NCBI GenBank assembly: GCA_027704905.1
Contig: JANIIK010000699.1
Span: 40,411-104,410, forward strand
Length of the DNA: 64,000 nt
From: Muraenolepis orangiensis
Lineage: Eukaryota; Chordata; Actinopteri; Gadiformes; Muraenolepididae
Reading direction: 5' to 3'
Positions 20,981 to 32,125 of this stretch are shown in pieces. Made by a program: the position numbers and the translations under genes. Every line of letters begins with the position of its first letter. Position 1 is the first letter of the stretch. The notes under the pieces were generated by a model. That model saw nothing but the letters and a program-made list of their open reading frames with translations. It was not told the origin of the DNA and did not search any database.

Positions 20981-22573
20981 TTATCTGGTGGCGGCATATA
21001 CAACGTTAGCTTCTGGGTTGCTCTGGTTAGCTTCTGGGTTACATTTTGGCTGTTGTCTTCTGTTCTTCTTACGAGGGAAAGTCATCGTTGAGTAAGTTAT
21101 GTTAGCAGCGTCCTGATCGTAGGGAAGTTTTCAAATTTGATGATATTATTAACACTTTAAAAGACAAAACATTCATTAACTACACTTCTTATATGGTTCA
21201 TGATTCATGCTTTTCCAAGTATACAACTAGGTTTACCTGGCTTTCCTGGGTCTGAGACCTAATATTACTAGCTAAAAACAAAAGAGGGAATGTATGTTAT
21301 TTATTTATATCAGAAAGGGTTCAGACCTTCAGACCATATTTGTTAAATTAAAATGTACAGGTGCAATATTTAGCCTACCTCTCTGGAGTTGACGTTGGCG
21401 TGTTACTCTTAAAATCAATCCCAAGATTACCGCTACAAAGACAACATTCATGGCACCCAGTAGTCCACAAACCGTCCGGGTTTTGGATTCCTCACAATTA
21501 CCTTGGAATTAAAAGGGGGAAAGAAATTGAATCTCATAGCTGTGGTTACCTGTTGGTTCTCTTGATAAAACGTGATATCCATCGACGACATACATTGTGG
21601 TAATGAGAGCAACACTTTAAAAGAGTCTTTAAAAAAATGTTGAATTGCCCAAAAACAGTTTGTTCCCGAGGTAAGATATGTGAAAATACTACGTCTGACG
21701 CATTCACTTTTTTGAGAATATTGTGAACTGGAGTTCAATTCATCTCTTTTTATTCATTAATAGTAATAGTAATAATAGTAATAATAGTTTGTGCATGTGT
21801 GTGTATATTTCTTCTTTGCAGCTAAATAAGTTTTTCAATGACTGCGATATTCATGCAGTTTCTATTTAATGTGTTTATCTTACTCTATACAAAGTGACAA
21901 ATAATAATACAACTATTATTGTTTACTTTTAGAGTTTGTGTCGTCGCCTTCGTGAATTCCATCATTTCCTTTGAAATAGACAAAAATATTACACCGTAAA
22001 AACCAAATATCAGATTCAATTTCAAAGTGATTGTAATACTGAGAGAAAACATGTATCTTACCTTGAAGCATTAACAATGTTAAATTGACCATAAACACCT
22101 CTGCATTGGTGTAGAACATGCAAAAATACCAGCCAGAGTCCGCTGAATTCACTTGAAGTATTGTTAGATTGAAGAAAGAGATACTGCTTTCAGTTACTAA
22201 TCTACTCTGTGGGAAACCATGACTGTGTCTCCCTGTGTTATAATCAGTTCCATACACAGATGAGAGGACAATGGGATTGGATGTGTTAGCTGCTCTCATC
22301 CAGAAAGCCAGAGTTGTATAGCTGGACACATTGGTACAGGACAAGGTGACATTAGCCATCAGTTCTACCTTCATGATCCGATATTCAGGGAGCGAGACGA
22401 CAAGCCAAGCTGAAAACAGATGAGTAAAAAAAATATATATCAACACTCTTTCATTATACAAAACTATAACTATTGTTGGAAGTGAAGTTCTTAAGACAGT
22501 GAGTGTTAACATGATGACAGTACTTACTTAAGGAGCTCAGAAGTAAATATCTTGTCAACACCAGCTCCATCAT
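20981..22573 (-). CDS. V1: single-V NITR-like receptor, complete five-exon gene
   Basis: Predicted cell-surface receptor of 227 residues. Exons: leader 22528-22573, V 22062-22409, transmembrane 21379-21501, tail 21237-21271, last exon 20981-21112. All are GT-AG with phases 1, 1, 1, 0, and lengths sum to exactly 228 codons. Residues 1-20 form a signal peptide (MMELVLTRYLLLSSL start). The V-set domain has C40, W52 and D106-S-G-W-Y-F-C112, with several N-glycosylation sites. The transmembrane segment is about 144-162. The tail has I-T-Y191-S-T-M, which fits both an ITIM-like and a YxxM pattern, and V-V-Y223-A-A-T. Between them is a NPEAN-repeat stretch. Exon phases and the 123-base transmembrane exon match N1, so I place it in the NITR group. 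No J-like FGxG is seen. A CD28/CTLA-type relationship cannot be excluded. Confidence 0.85.
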
Positions 22574-22670
22574 TGTCTCTTCTGTTAGTCCGTCTGGTGT
22601 TAACTCAGATGAAGTACGTGGTCTTCATGCAAAGAGGCGGGCTGACTGGTTGCCATGGCACTTTTATTTC
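22574..22670 (-). promoter_or_regulatory. Putative promoter of V1 with octamer-like site
   Basis: On the coding (minus) strand CTTTGCAT at 22627-22634 matches 7 of 8 bases of the immunoglobulin octamer ATTTGCAT, about 54 bases ahead of the first ATG. An AT-rich AAATAAAAG (TATA-like) lies at about 22661-22670. The arrangement is identical in the other three leader copies. Function is inferred. Confidence 0.4.
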
Positions 22671-22789
22671 ATGTTGCATCAAACCAGAGCTTCCACTGAG
22701 GATTTTCATCGTCGCATCTTCAAATGACCGTTCAGTCGCAGCCAGAGGTGTAAACCAAATGTTTGCTTTTTTTAAATGTAAATTAGGAG

Positions 22790-23035
22790 GATTGAGTTTA
22801 TTGGTCACATGTACACACAGTGAAAAAAAGTTCTCTGGATTTAACTCATCCTAGTCTAGTATTAGGAGCAGTGGGCAGCTATTGTATATGCAGCACCCGG
22901 CGAGCAGTGTAGGGGTCTGGTGCCTTGCTTATGGGCATCTTCGCCGTGCCCAGGTGTTTCAGGGGACTTGAACCAGTGACCTTCCTGTTCCCAAGCCAAG
23001 TCCCAACTGACTGAGCTAGTGCCGCCCACTTCCCA
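22790..23035 (-). repeat. tRNA-derived SINE (family 1), unit 2 start
   Basis: The minus strand reads GGGCGGCACTAGCTCAGTCA, then GGTTCAAGTCCCC (B-box-like), to a tail at TGTGTACATGTGACCAATAA. Equivalent copies at 39276-39515 and 56800-57030. Confidence 0.85.
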
Positions 23036-23544
23036 AGCTTTATGTGGTAAATATTTGATCGACTGAACGAGTAATGGACACATTTGACCAGCACACCAAC
23101 AATCTCTAATTGGACTCAGAGGCATAGATTATAATTGATTAAAATATGTTTACATATGTACAATTGTATGTACATCAAATAATTAAAATGCGGACATATC
23201 TGAATGAGGAAGACCCACATTTTCACCAGTTTGTGCCTCGAGCGAAATCACAGCGACCGAACTGTCTGACCTATGTTCCTCCAGCAAGCGGGATTTTCAG
23301 ACAACTTTGAACGCGCAACTGTGGATATTATTGAATGACGATATCCATTCACCACGATTCATTCATGCATTCTTGGCCCTTAACCTTCTGGTAAATTACT
23401 TTCCCCCCACTTCTCTACACACATGAGTGCACTGTGTGTTCTGCTCCAGAAACAGAAGCGTTGGCACAATGGCACTGAGTTAAAATTCATGGTCATTGAT
23501 GGATATGAGTAATGGATCCTCACGTGCCCCACACCTAAAAGACA
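23036..23544. other. Unit-conserved intergenic sequence
   Basis: Copies at 39516-40004, and in unit 4 split by the retrotransposon (57031-57155 plus 63399-63784). No gene recognised. Confidence 0.6.
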
Positions 23545-24375
23545 TTCTAGCGATGAAGCTAGAGCCTGTGAGTTTTAAGCTTCCTGTCACGAGAGAGGGA
23601 GTGGGTTGGACCCCGAACGCAGACGCCGACAAGTGGAGAGTGATACGAGACGGCTTTATTTCCAAAAACACACACAAAACACAAGGGTACACGGGGAGGA
23701 CGATCCGCGGAGTACCGGCAGGCAGTTGACCGGCGGGTAGTCCGGGACAGGGGAAGGAGTCTGTACCGGGGGTATCGGGTGCGGAGTACCGGCAGGTAGT
23801 TGGCAGGCGATGGATACCAGACGGGAGAACTACGTGAATAGTAGAGTAACGACCTCACGCTGGGGTAAAGGAAAGACAACGCATATATACCCCAGGTTAG
23901 GTGATGAACAAATTACACGGGGGGAAATTGAGTCCAGGTGTGTGTGTGTGTGTGTCCAGCGCACGTGGCTTGGCCACGCCCCCTGCCAACCAACGTGATT
24001 GTTGACAGGAGCGTGTGTGCGCCACCAGAGCACGTGGCTAGGCCACGCCCCCTGCCAACCACCGTAACCGTGACACTTCCCTTGTTAAAGCATCTGCCTC
24101 TCATGTCGGGGGGTTGTGAGTTGGAGCCCAGTGCGGGACACTCACGGTTACATTGGTGCTGTGACCCGGATAAGAGTGAGGTCTAGGGGGGTGAGTGTAA
24201 TGGTAACCAGCCGGTTCTGCTGCTCAGTGAGTAAACCTCACTCCCCGACACCCAAACAACGTTCTAGCGATGAAGCTAGAGCCTGTGGGTTTTTATCTTC
24301 CCTTGTTGGAGTGTCTCTCATGCCGGGGGTCGTGAGTTCGAGCCCAGTGCAGAATACTCACTGTTACATACCCTT
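23545..24375 (+). repeat. Dimeric tRNA-like SINE (family 3), split by a solo LTR
   Basis: Two monomers each begin near TCTAGCGATGAAGCTAGAGC and carry CATCTGCCTCTCATGTCGGG or a close variant and a B-box-like sequence (GAGTTCGAGCCC in the second). The first monomer is interrupted at 23585-24075. Uninterrupted copies at 40005-40345 and from 63785. Confidence 0.8.
23585..24075 (-). mobile_element. Solo LTR, TGTCACG...CGTGACA
   Basis: 491 bases with inverted TGTCACG ends, flanked by a 5-base duplication CTTCC (23580-23584 and 24076-24080). The empty site is seen near 40040. A reversed AATAAA near 23656 and two copies of a GGCAGGGGGCGTGGCC motif suggest minus orientation. Present only in unit 2. 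Confidence 0.85.
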
Positions 24376-24999
24376 GTAATGGATAATACCCCCAGATGTG
24401 GTGATTCATATCATATGCTCCACAGACTTAATGAATGTGCAGAGAAAACTGCTGAACATGCTGTTCCATGACATCCATCGCAGTCTCACGTCTTACTTCA
24501 GCTCACTCTTGACTCTTCACGGCCATTGTAATGGGTGGAGTCTATTTTCTCCTCCTGGCGACATCGCCAAGCAGGTGGCCAATTATCACCTGATCAAGCC
24601 AGGCCCCCCACAGTACAGCGACGGTGCAGCTGAATGAAGCTACAGCGTTTCAGACAAACTACTGGGACTGCACCCCTACAATCCAGAGTCTTTCCAAGAC
24701 AGAGTTCATGAACACGCTTTCCTGTCAAGGTGTTCGGTAGGTGTGGAGTTTTAGCTTCCCTAAGATAGCGCGTCTGCCTCTCATGCCAGGGGGGTTGAGG
24801 CATTCTTAACAGCAGCAGCATCTGCATATTGTTGTTTTGTAAGGCCTAGTCTGTGGTCTGCCTGGAACATGAAACTGCTACCGCTACCTCTCTGAGAATA
24901 AGGAGGAGCACAGAGTGGTTTTTAGACTCAGCAGAGGTGAATGGATGAAAATAGCACGTCTTCGCCCACACGCCCCATGAGTGTGAAAATTCGTATGGA
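24376..24999. other. Unit-specific stretch with coding-like fragments
   Basis: Absent from unit 3, which jumps from about 40390 to a SINE. A plus-strand frame near 24398-24637 (NVQRKLLNMLFHDIHRSL ... VANYHLIKPGPPQYSDG) looks exon-like but shifts frame soon after. I do not recognise the protein. Confidence 0.35.
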
Positions 25000-25220
25000 A
25001 TCCTTTTTTATTGGTCACATACATGTACACACACACAGTTTCTCTGCATTTAACCCATCCTAGTATTAGGAGCAGTAGGCAGTCCTTTGATATACAGTGC
25101 CCGGGGAGCAGTGTAGGGGTCTGGTGCCTTGCTCAAAGGCACCTCGGCGGTGCCAAGGTGTTTCGGGGACTTTGTTCCCAAGCCAAGTTCCGACAGACTG
25201 AGCTACTGCTGCCCTAAAAG
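25000..25220 (-). repeat. tRNA-derived SINE (family 1)
   Basis: Same body and tail as the SINE at 22790-23035. Partial copy at 40395-40500. Confidence 0.8.
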
Positions 25221-25539
25221 TTAGAGTTAAGTTACATTTAAAGTGTGCATTATTTTAACACATATTTTGGAGGAGGATGAGAAGACGATTGAAGGCCAAT
25301 TCAGATCAGCTTCAAAGCGTATTCAAAGTAAACAATTCTGTTGTACTGCAATGAAAATAAAGCGTTCTGATTCTGATTGACAGAATTCAACTCTGACCTC
25401 CTCAATCTGGCGATTTTGAAATGCGGCATTCCGGCACTGTTGAGTGTGTGTGTGGTTGGTGGCTGGTTTAAGCAGCCTCACCTAGCCTGAATTGGACTGA
25501 TTGGCTGGTGAGGCTGTACAGCTGTGGGTCATTTTTAAT

Positions 25540-25675
25540 TAAATGCTGGTGGGCGCCTTGCATGGCTGACTCCGACATCGGTGTTTGAATGGGTGAGTGT
25601 GAGGCTTGACTTGTAAAGCGCTTTGAGATTTGAGACTGGTTAGAAAAGCGCTTTATAAATGATGTCCATTTACCA
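25540..25675 (+). repeat. SINE (family 2), 3' part
   Basis: Contains CTCCGACATCGGTG through TTGTAAAGCGCTTTGAGA and TTTATAAATGATGTCC. Copy at 40820-40960. Confidence 0.75.
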
Positions 25676-26761
25676 ACTGCCGTTTACCTGTGGTCATAGG
25701 CTCCTCCCAAACGGACTGTTACAACGCATGTCATAGTTCTTCGTTTTACATCCGTTACCAGCAAATATCAATACGTGTGTGTGTGTGTGTTGATTATAAT
25801 TGTAGAACATCACTAGGACAGTGAAGCAAAAGAGAGAGAGTCTCTTGAGGCGGGAGGTGGGCTCATCTCACTGTAGCTTCCTGTAAACACACCACAGGAA
25901 ACGGCTTGCACGGGTTTGGCCCGAAAGATGTGTATCTTTTGTTGAAGCACTGCAGCTAGGGTTCACAAGGACCATGTTTCAATGCAGTACAACACACCAA
26001 ATAGTGCAATATAACAGTGATTTAAGGTAGAAAAATGGAACAGTATGGTACAGACAAATACAGAGAAAACACTGAAATAGAAAAAACTCAACCAAAAAAC
26101 GGCCTGATTTTGAAGTCGATATCCTCCTCGTCATTATCGTCATTCTGGATGACGCACTTCTGCAATGATATGTTGTACATACTATTTGATATTGTAAACT
26201 AATTGTTACCTAATTGTTGCCCCTCAGAAGCTATGTTGTTGACTGCTGCTACCACCCTTAGAAGGGCACCCTTGAATAAGTACTCTCTGGTTAAATAAGG
26301 GGTACATCAAATTATATATATACTGTATATTTTCTTTAGTAATGCGTCAATTCGTAATGGTAGAATGGAACGGAAGAATCAGAAACGATTTGTTTATTTT
26401 CTTCTTTGTCGTTATGTAGTCAAGTTACCCCTTTGACGCTTTAACCTATGACACCTGTTTAAATTGTAACCCTGATAAAGGCTATATATTTTATAGTTTT
26501 TATGTTTTGTTTTAATATATACATACTTAAATATACACCAATTGATTAGGTCAGTCTGCCATGGTTTGCTGAAGCGGATGTTAAAGACATGCACAGGTAG
26601 CCTCGTGAATGAACATTGTAGCATTGTCAGCACTTTCTGAACAGCCGACCACACTTAACCTTGTTTTGCGCCTGAGAGACATGTGGCTGGTGAAGGTCTG
26701 CTGCTCTTCACTCACTCAAGACGGCAGACTCTGGGAGGACAGAAGACAGCGGCGAGAGACC
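25676..26761. other. Unit-conserved intergenic sequence
   Basis: Shows the uninterrupted site (TTGTCGTTATGTAGTCAAG near 26405) into which the nested transposon of 3960-10083 inserted in unit 1. No gene seen. Confidence 0.65.
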
Positions 26762-26798
26762 ATGGGCCCCCGCTCAACCCTTCTCCTGTGGGGATTGT
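26762..26798 (+). CDS. Leader-like exon on the plus strand (unit 2)
   Basis: Identical leader codons (MGPRSTLLLWGL) and the same GTACGT donor as at 10499. Same reservations apply: no downstream exon could be assigned. Confidence 0.35.
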
Positions 26799-27819
26799 GT
26801 ACGTTTTTAAGATTTTCTTCTTACGACACGCTCGACACAACCGGTTTCGTCCCGGCGGTCCCCTCAATTTGTCTGACCCTTAAAGTTCCCCCCCCCCCCC
26901 AAAAAAATAGAATTGCGACCTGTTGTTTGTCGTAGGAACAAATACTGCGGTACTTTGTTGTTGGAACGCTGTGACCCGTCGATTGACCCCCAAAAGGTCA
27001 CCTGGCATGGATAAAAATAAAGAAAAACGTGTTTCAAGTGACCAACTAGTTAGAATCCGTCTGTTAAGCATCATTGACAACCTCTTTACAATCACCCTCC
27101 TCCGTGGATCGTTAAATAAAACACATCTGGGGGTGGAGAGCAACTCAATGGGGATGTCATAAAAGGAGGCTGAGCTCTAAACCACACAACGCCAAAAGAG
27201 CATTTCAATCTTTTTTTCTTTTTTTGACAGCGAGTATCTGTGTGTGCGTTTAATCGGAAAGCGGTTAAAAAGCCCAGTTCTGTTTTGTGCCGAGCCGTCC
27301 GCGTTGGCGACCCATGTTCACCATACAATGAGGTTTGTACGTATGGGGCTGATGACGAGAGCGCCTTTTTTTCTCTCTCAATGCTTCTCACTCAACTGGT
27401 GGAAACGTTCATACATTGAGCCTGCATGTGAAACCCATTTGGTTAAGAGTTCTGTGTCAAATGTGTCACACTTGGTAATTAATACCCCAATAATATAACA
27501 ATAAACCTATCGGCCCCGCCCTCCGACCTATAGCGATACAGCAGGTTGCTGGTCAGTAGCTATGCCTGTGTCCACGTCAACCTGGCGCCACTTCAAGTTT
27601 CTGTCTGCAAAAACCCAAATGGATGACGTTCCTTTTATTCTCATTTTCTAGCTAAAATTGTGCATTTTGTTTTATATTGCGTATTGACATTAACAACTTA
27701 TTCTTATTGTTAAAAAAACATATTGTTTTAGTTTGTTGTTTATTTTCATTTTGCAGTTTCATAAAAGCAGGCATGCAAGTACTGATGTTTTATGAATAAA
27801 TGTACAAATTTTTTGAGTG

Positions 27820-27850
<31 letters not shown>

Positions 27851-27971
27851 TGTTTGTGACATAGAACGGTGCCAGAGTGACTCATGATTGTAATTCAAAG
27901 CATTCATATCCTGATCACACACAAACCTTAAAATAATAATAACAAAACAAACAAACAAAAAAAAGATATAT
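26799..27971. other. Unit-conserved non-coding stretch
   Basis: Counterpart of 10536-12041, shorter by about 300 bases because the part at 11260-11560 is absent. Contains a (TG)n run at about 27822-27848. Confidence 0.55.
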
Positions 27972-28225
27972 AGGCGGCAGTATAGCTCAGGAGGTCACCT
28001 CACAACCGGAAGGTCGCTGGTTCGATCCCCGGCTCCACCTAGCAAAAACTGCCGAGGTGTCCTTGAACAAGACACCCTAACCCTAACTGCTCCTGACGTG
28101 CTGGCTGTCTCCTTGCATGTCTGACTCCGCCGTCGGTGGTTGAATGTGTGTATGAATGGGTGAATGTGAGGCATGACTTGTAAAGCGCTTTGGATAAAAG
28201 CATCCTTTACCATTACCATATATAT
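27972..28225 (+). repeat. tRNA-derived SINE (family 2), unit 2
   Basis: Begins GGCGGCAGTATAGCTCAGGA and carries GGTTCGATCCCC. Same position as 12042-12300 in unit 1. Confidence 0.85.
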
Positions 28226-28603
28226 ATATATACAGTATATTAAATAAATAAAAACGTGGTAAGTGGTAAGCAACTGGGCATGTACCCAGTTGATGGCACA
28301 CATCCAGCCAAATACTGCAGAATAATAACACCAAAGACTAAATAAATAATTCATTCAAATTTTTTCATTGGACAAAGGGGAAAATGTACATAGTTTATTT
28401 ACACACACCCAATAGAGGTCATAAACCGCCTCGTCTTCGCGTCCTTCTCATGGTCCCCCTTTCAAAACAAACAAAACAAACCAACGCACTTTTATAATGT
28501 AACAATTTACCGACCGCCGGAGTTCTGAAGAAGAAACAACAAAGTCTGAATTATAAAATGTAAACACATCATCAGATCAAAGTGGATAAGAAAAAGGCAA
28601 TAC

Positions 28604-30170
28604 CTTGGCTGGATATCCTCTTGCTCATCTTGTACAACGCGGAAGCCTGAATAACCGTCAGGGATGACATACACAAAGTGGAGGGATTCTGGCATCTCTG
28701 CAGAGGAAAAAGCCATAAAAACACATTTAGTCTAAGAGGAAAGGCACGACCCGTAAACGTGAGTGACTTTCTCCCACCGCCCTGTCGCTCATCCGCGCCG
28801 CTCCCAAACAGAATGACTCCACAGGAGACCACGGCGCAGTAAAATGTCTCCGTGTCCCATTGAGATAGCTCGGCGAGGCCATCCCTTTGCAAGTGATAAA
28901 CACAAGTCCTGGTGTGATTCTCGGGGTCCCCCTCGCACTGACGGTTCCCGACCCCGGCGCCGTAATGAACCCCGAGCCGGGATTCCGTTGCGCCCCGGAA
29001 CCAGAACACCCTCGGCTCCCCCTCGCCACGGCGGTGGCAGTCGGTGGCATCCTGAACCACGCAGCTCACGGTCAGAGCGCCTGGCCGTCGGGGACCCTCT
29101 GGATGGACCACGGCGCGGACGGTGGACCCCGCTGTCTGCACGCTGAGGTAAAGACCCTCAAAGAAGGTGAATTCATGTGACTGGGAGCTCGTGGAGAAAT
29201 AACTCCCCAAGTCCGAGAACTGTAGATCAGTGAATTGTGCACTTTTCTGCTTGCCAGGAACAGGCCCATCTTTTGCCAAATTCCTTATTATAATAGCATG
29301 TGTTGCTGGACTTCAGGTAGTACGATATCATCTGTGGACTCCGTCCTAGCATCTGCCAGTACAGGTAAAACTTGACTGCTTCGTTTTCTTCCAAAAGGCA
29401 TTGAAACGTTACATTCTCCCCGATGCTGCTTGATATCAGGCCGTCCTTCTGGGAACCAGGCGAGAGTAGTTTTAAAGCCTCCCTATAATCTACAGTGGAA
29501 AATAATATAAGTTAATTTAAATGAATGATTCAATTGTAAATTCTGATTAATAAAAAATAAAAAAGATTAACACAATATCCCCAAAAAGTGTCATTGTATG
29601 AAAATATTAAAAAAAATTAAGATTACCATCATTAATTTGATTATTAAATTACAATTACAATTAAATAAATAAAATTACACTGAAGGTAAAGTCGCGTAGA
29701 AAGGAGCCAGTTGAGGTGGTTCGGGCATCTAGTAAGGATGCTTCCTGGTCGCCTCCCGAGGGAGGTTTTCCAGGCACATCCAACTGGGAAGAGACCACGG
29801 GGCAGACCGAGGTACAGGTGGGGTGATTACATCTCCACACTGGCCTGGGAACGCCTCGGGATCCCCCAGTCAGAGCTAGTCGATGTTGCCAGGGAGAGGG
29901 AAGTTTGGAGTCCCCTGCTGGAACTGCTACCTCCGCGACCCGATTTCGGATAAGCGGGAGAAGATGGATGGATGGATGGATGAAGGTAAAGTCTAATTTA
30001 ATGTTACACATGAATACACATGATCCAAATGCAATAAAACATAAAATTATCTGAAGTGAATGTAAACGAAATTGCAAGATACATAAAAAAAAAAAAAGCG
30101 AATTACCTGTTTAAAAATTACCTGTTTTAGAGAATAGAAACGTCAGGGTGAAATGTAACATCAGAGACAT
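28604..30170 (-). pseudogene. NITR-like receptor pseudogene B (ITIM exons deleted)
   Basis: Leader 30122-30170 is intact (MSLMLHFTLTFLFSKT, donor in phase 1). The V+I exon spans 28751-29489 and starts in phase with it. Breaks: the same frame offset in the V domain as copy A (near 29278), the second V cysteine changed to serine (SYFS instead of SYFC), and the splice donor after the I domain changed from GTATGT to GTCGTG. The transmembrane exon (28604-28697) is out of frame, though it keeps ALYKMSKRISSQ in another frame. About 380 bases that hold both tail exons in copy A (12656-13038) are missing. The I domain keeps all six cysteines and FGSG. It cannot encode a normal receptor. Confidence 0.85.
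29694..29980 (+). mobile_element. RTE/Rex3-type LINE 3' end
   Basis: A 5'-truncated insertion encodes RWFGHLVRMLPGRLPREVF ... RGRPRYRWGDYI and ends in GATAAGCGGGAGAAGATGGA with a (TGGA)n tail. It is flanked by a 13-base duplication TGAAGGTAAAGTC (29681-29693 and 29981-29993). It lies in the first intron of pseudogene B and is absent from A and C. Confidence 0.92.
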
Positions 30171-31240
30171 CTTGGTGTGAAAATATCTGTTCAATGGAAA
30201 GAATGCAACCTCTTTTCAGCCTCTCTCTTCAGACACCAGCGTCTTTCGATTGGCCGGATCTGTTCAAGTGTTGTTCACAAGTCTGTTCACGTCATATTTA
30301 GGCAACACGGATCACATGTCCCCTAAAAACTAATACGCTGCGACACTTGAAAATGGAAATCGTCTCTAGCAGCAGATGTGGGGTTTTAAACATAGCGCAC
30401 CACAACATGCCTTAAACGTAAATGTATTCGCAGTTTTGAATACTAAAATTGTTCATTATGATATGACAGTTAAGCTAGAGACATATTTTCACAGTTACGT
30501 GTACGTCACATTGTATTCATAGGAAAATATACATGGTATTGCCGATCAAATACACAATGGAACCGTTAAAATCTTCCATGTCCACTTGATGAGGAAGTTT
30601 AGTTTGACGAGTTCCAAAAAAATAAATCGAAAAGCGTTTTTGAACTCATGGAAAGCTTTGCCTGCGAATCGGCAAGGACATCACGATGAGACATTTAGAT
30701 TTTTGAGGGCTGATACAATATGTGTATTGCGATTATGTTAATATTGCGATATTCCTATATTTGAATGTGTGATTTTTTTTGATTCAACATATACATTGAG
30801 GTTTGGCTTCAACAGGTCTGTCTGTGTCTGCCATTGTTTTTTAACTGAACGTGACCAAACCAATAATTTGCTTCGACTATGATAACATTGGTTTTCTGGC
30901 TTACAAAAATAAATCAGTTTTTCAGTCAACGTGACGATACGAATATTGTAGAAGCAAAGAATCGTGAAACACACCTGGATATAAATCATTGATCTTTAAA
31001 TAATATGCAAAGATTGGCATAAAAAATAAGATTAAATGATATTGTCAATAAAACAATGATATTGTCCGAAAACCACAGAGGGACTGCACAGCATTTAGGC
31101 CCCTGAACCTTAAGCTACGGAAGCTGTGATTGGTAAGAGCCGATAAGTGGCCGAGCGGCGGCCTATCATCAAGGGTGGTAATCTCTGTGGTCTAAGATGG
31201 GTCTCAGATACACATCTTCCCTTTAACACATTCGCCTCCC
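30171..31240. other. Unit-conserved non-coding stretch
   Basis: Counterpart of 15377-16440. Nearest the leader of copy B this would include its promoter. No clear TATA or octamer was identified. Confidence 0.5.
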
Positions 31241-31460
31241 AGCAAGCCATGTGTGCTGTGCACTCTACCTGCACCTGCAGACTGCAGACAGAATGAGAAC
31301 TGGTACTTGGAAAAAGGTGCCACTGCCGACCCCCTACACTGCTTGCCCTGGGCAGCTGTATATACAATAGCTGCCCACTGCTTCTAATACTAGGATGGGT
31401 TAAATGCAGAGAAACTGATTTCACTTTGTGTACATGTTTGTGACCAATTAAGAGGGATTT
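31240..31460 (+). repeat. tRNA-derived SINE (family 1) body, unit 2
   Basis: Same as 16440-16690 with a deletion near 31330. Confidence 0.75.
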
Positions 31461-31599
31461 TAGACCAGTGCTTGCCATACGCAACACAAAAAGATGGACT
31501 GTTCAGTAAATTAGGAGTCCTTCAAAAGAGCATATCTAGAAGATGACAATAAAACCAAACTCTGGGTTTGCATTGTGGTTTGGTTACGGTCAGGCTCTT

Positions 31600-32060
31600 T
31601 GAGTATCCTATTGGCTTGCATCAAAGGTAGCGAAACCGTGGGTACATCTCCTGTGCTGCGGTGCTCAGGTTGTTTCTGTGAAACACATGTTTCCATGTAC
31701 TCTGGTCAACGTGAACAAAACCAAAAACCACTTCTGGTATCATGTTCAAGACACCTATGCCTTGCCTTGCTTTCGGTACTGGTGACGGATGTCCAGGTGT
31801 CCTTCTGGCTGTGCATGTACTACTCTATGGATGTATGTGTATGGATGAGGAGCACTAAGGCCCATGGATAATCGACCCATGGCCCTTGGACATGGACATG
31901 GTTTTGGAAACACGTCAGGAAATGCAGAGTATTCAGGATGTTCGGCCGGCTGCTTGACCATTTTTGTTCCCCCGATTCTCTGAAACCACTTTTTGCGGCT
32001 GTACCTCGGTTGCCAAGGAGTGTGCTACTGGTCAGGAAGATGTTTAGGTCGATCCATGTG
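31600..32060 (+). other. Conserved block of unknown function, unit 2
   Basis: Counterpart of 17078-17600 with internal deletions. A 98-codon plus frame (31575-31871) overlaps it but does not match a known domain. Confidence 0.35.
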
Positions 32061-32067
32061 GTGTGTA

Positions 32068-32125
32068 GACATTACATTACATTTAGCAGACACTTTGTCC
32101 AAAGCGACTTACAATAGTACAATAG
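32068..32125 (+). repeat. Fish repeat 3' tail fragment, unit 2
   Basis: Carries the ACTTTGTCCAAAGCGACTTA end seen at 17605. Confidence 0.7.

Noticed and set aside
23545..24375. Possible tRNA genes in the GAGTTCGAGCCC regions
   Set aside because: Dimeric SINE monomers, repeated in each unit.
26923..27498. Plus and minus frames of 79-99 codons downstream of the leader-like exon, considered as V exons
   Set aside because: No C-W-DxGxYxC pattern on either strand, and phases do not fit the leader.
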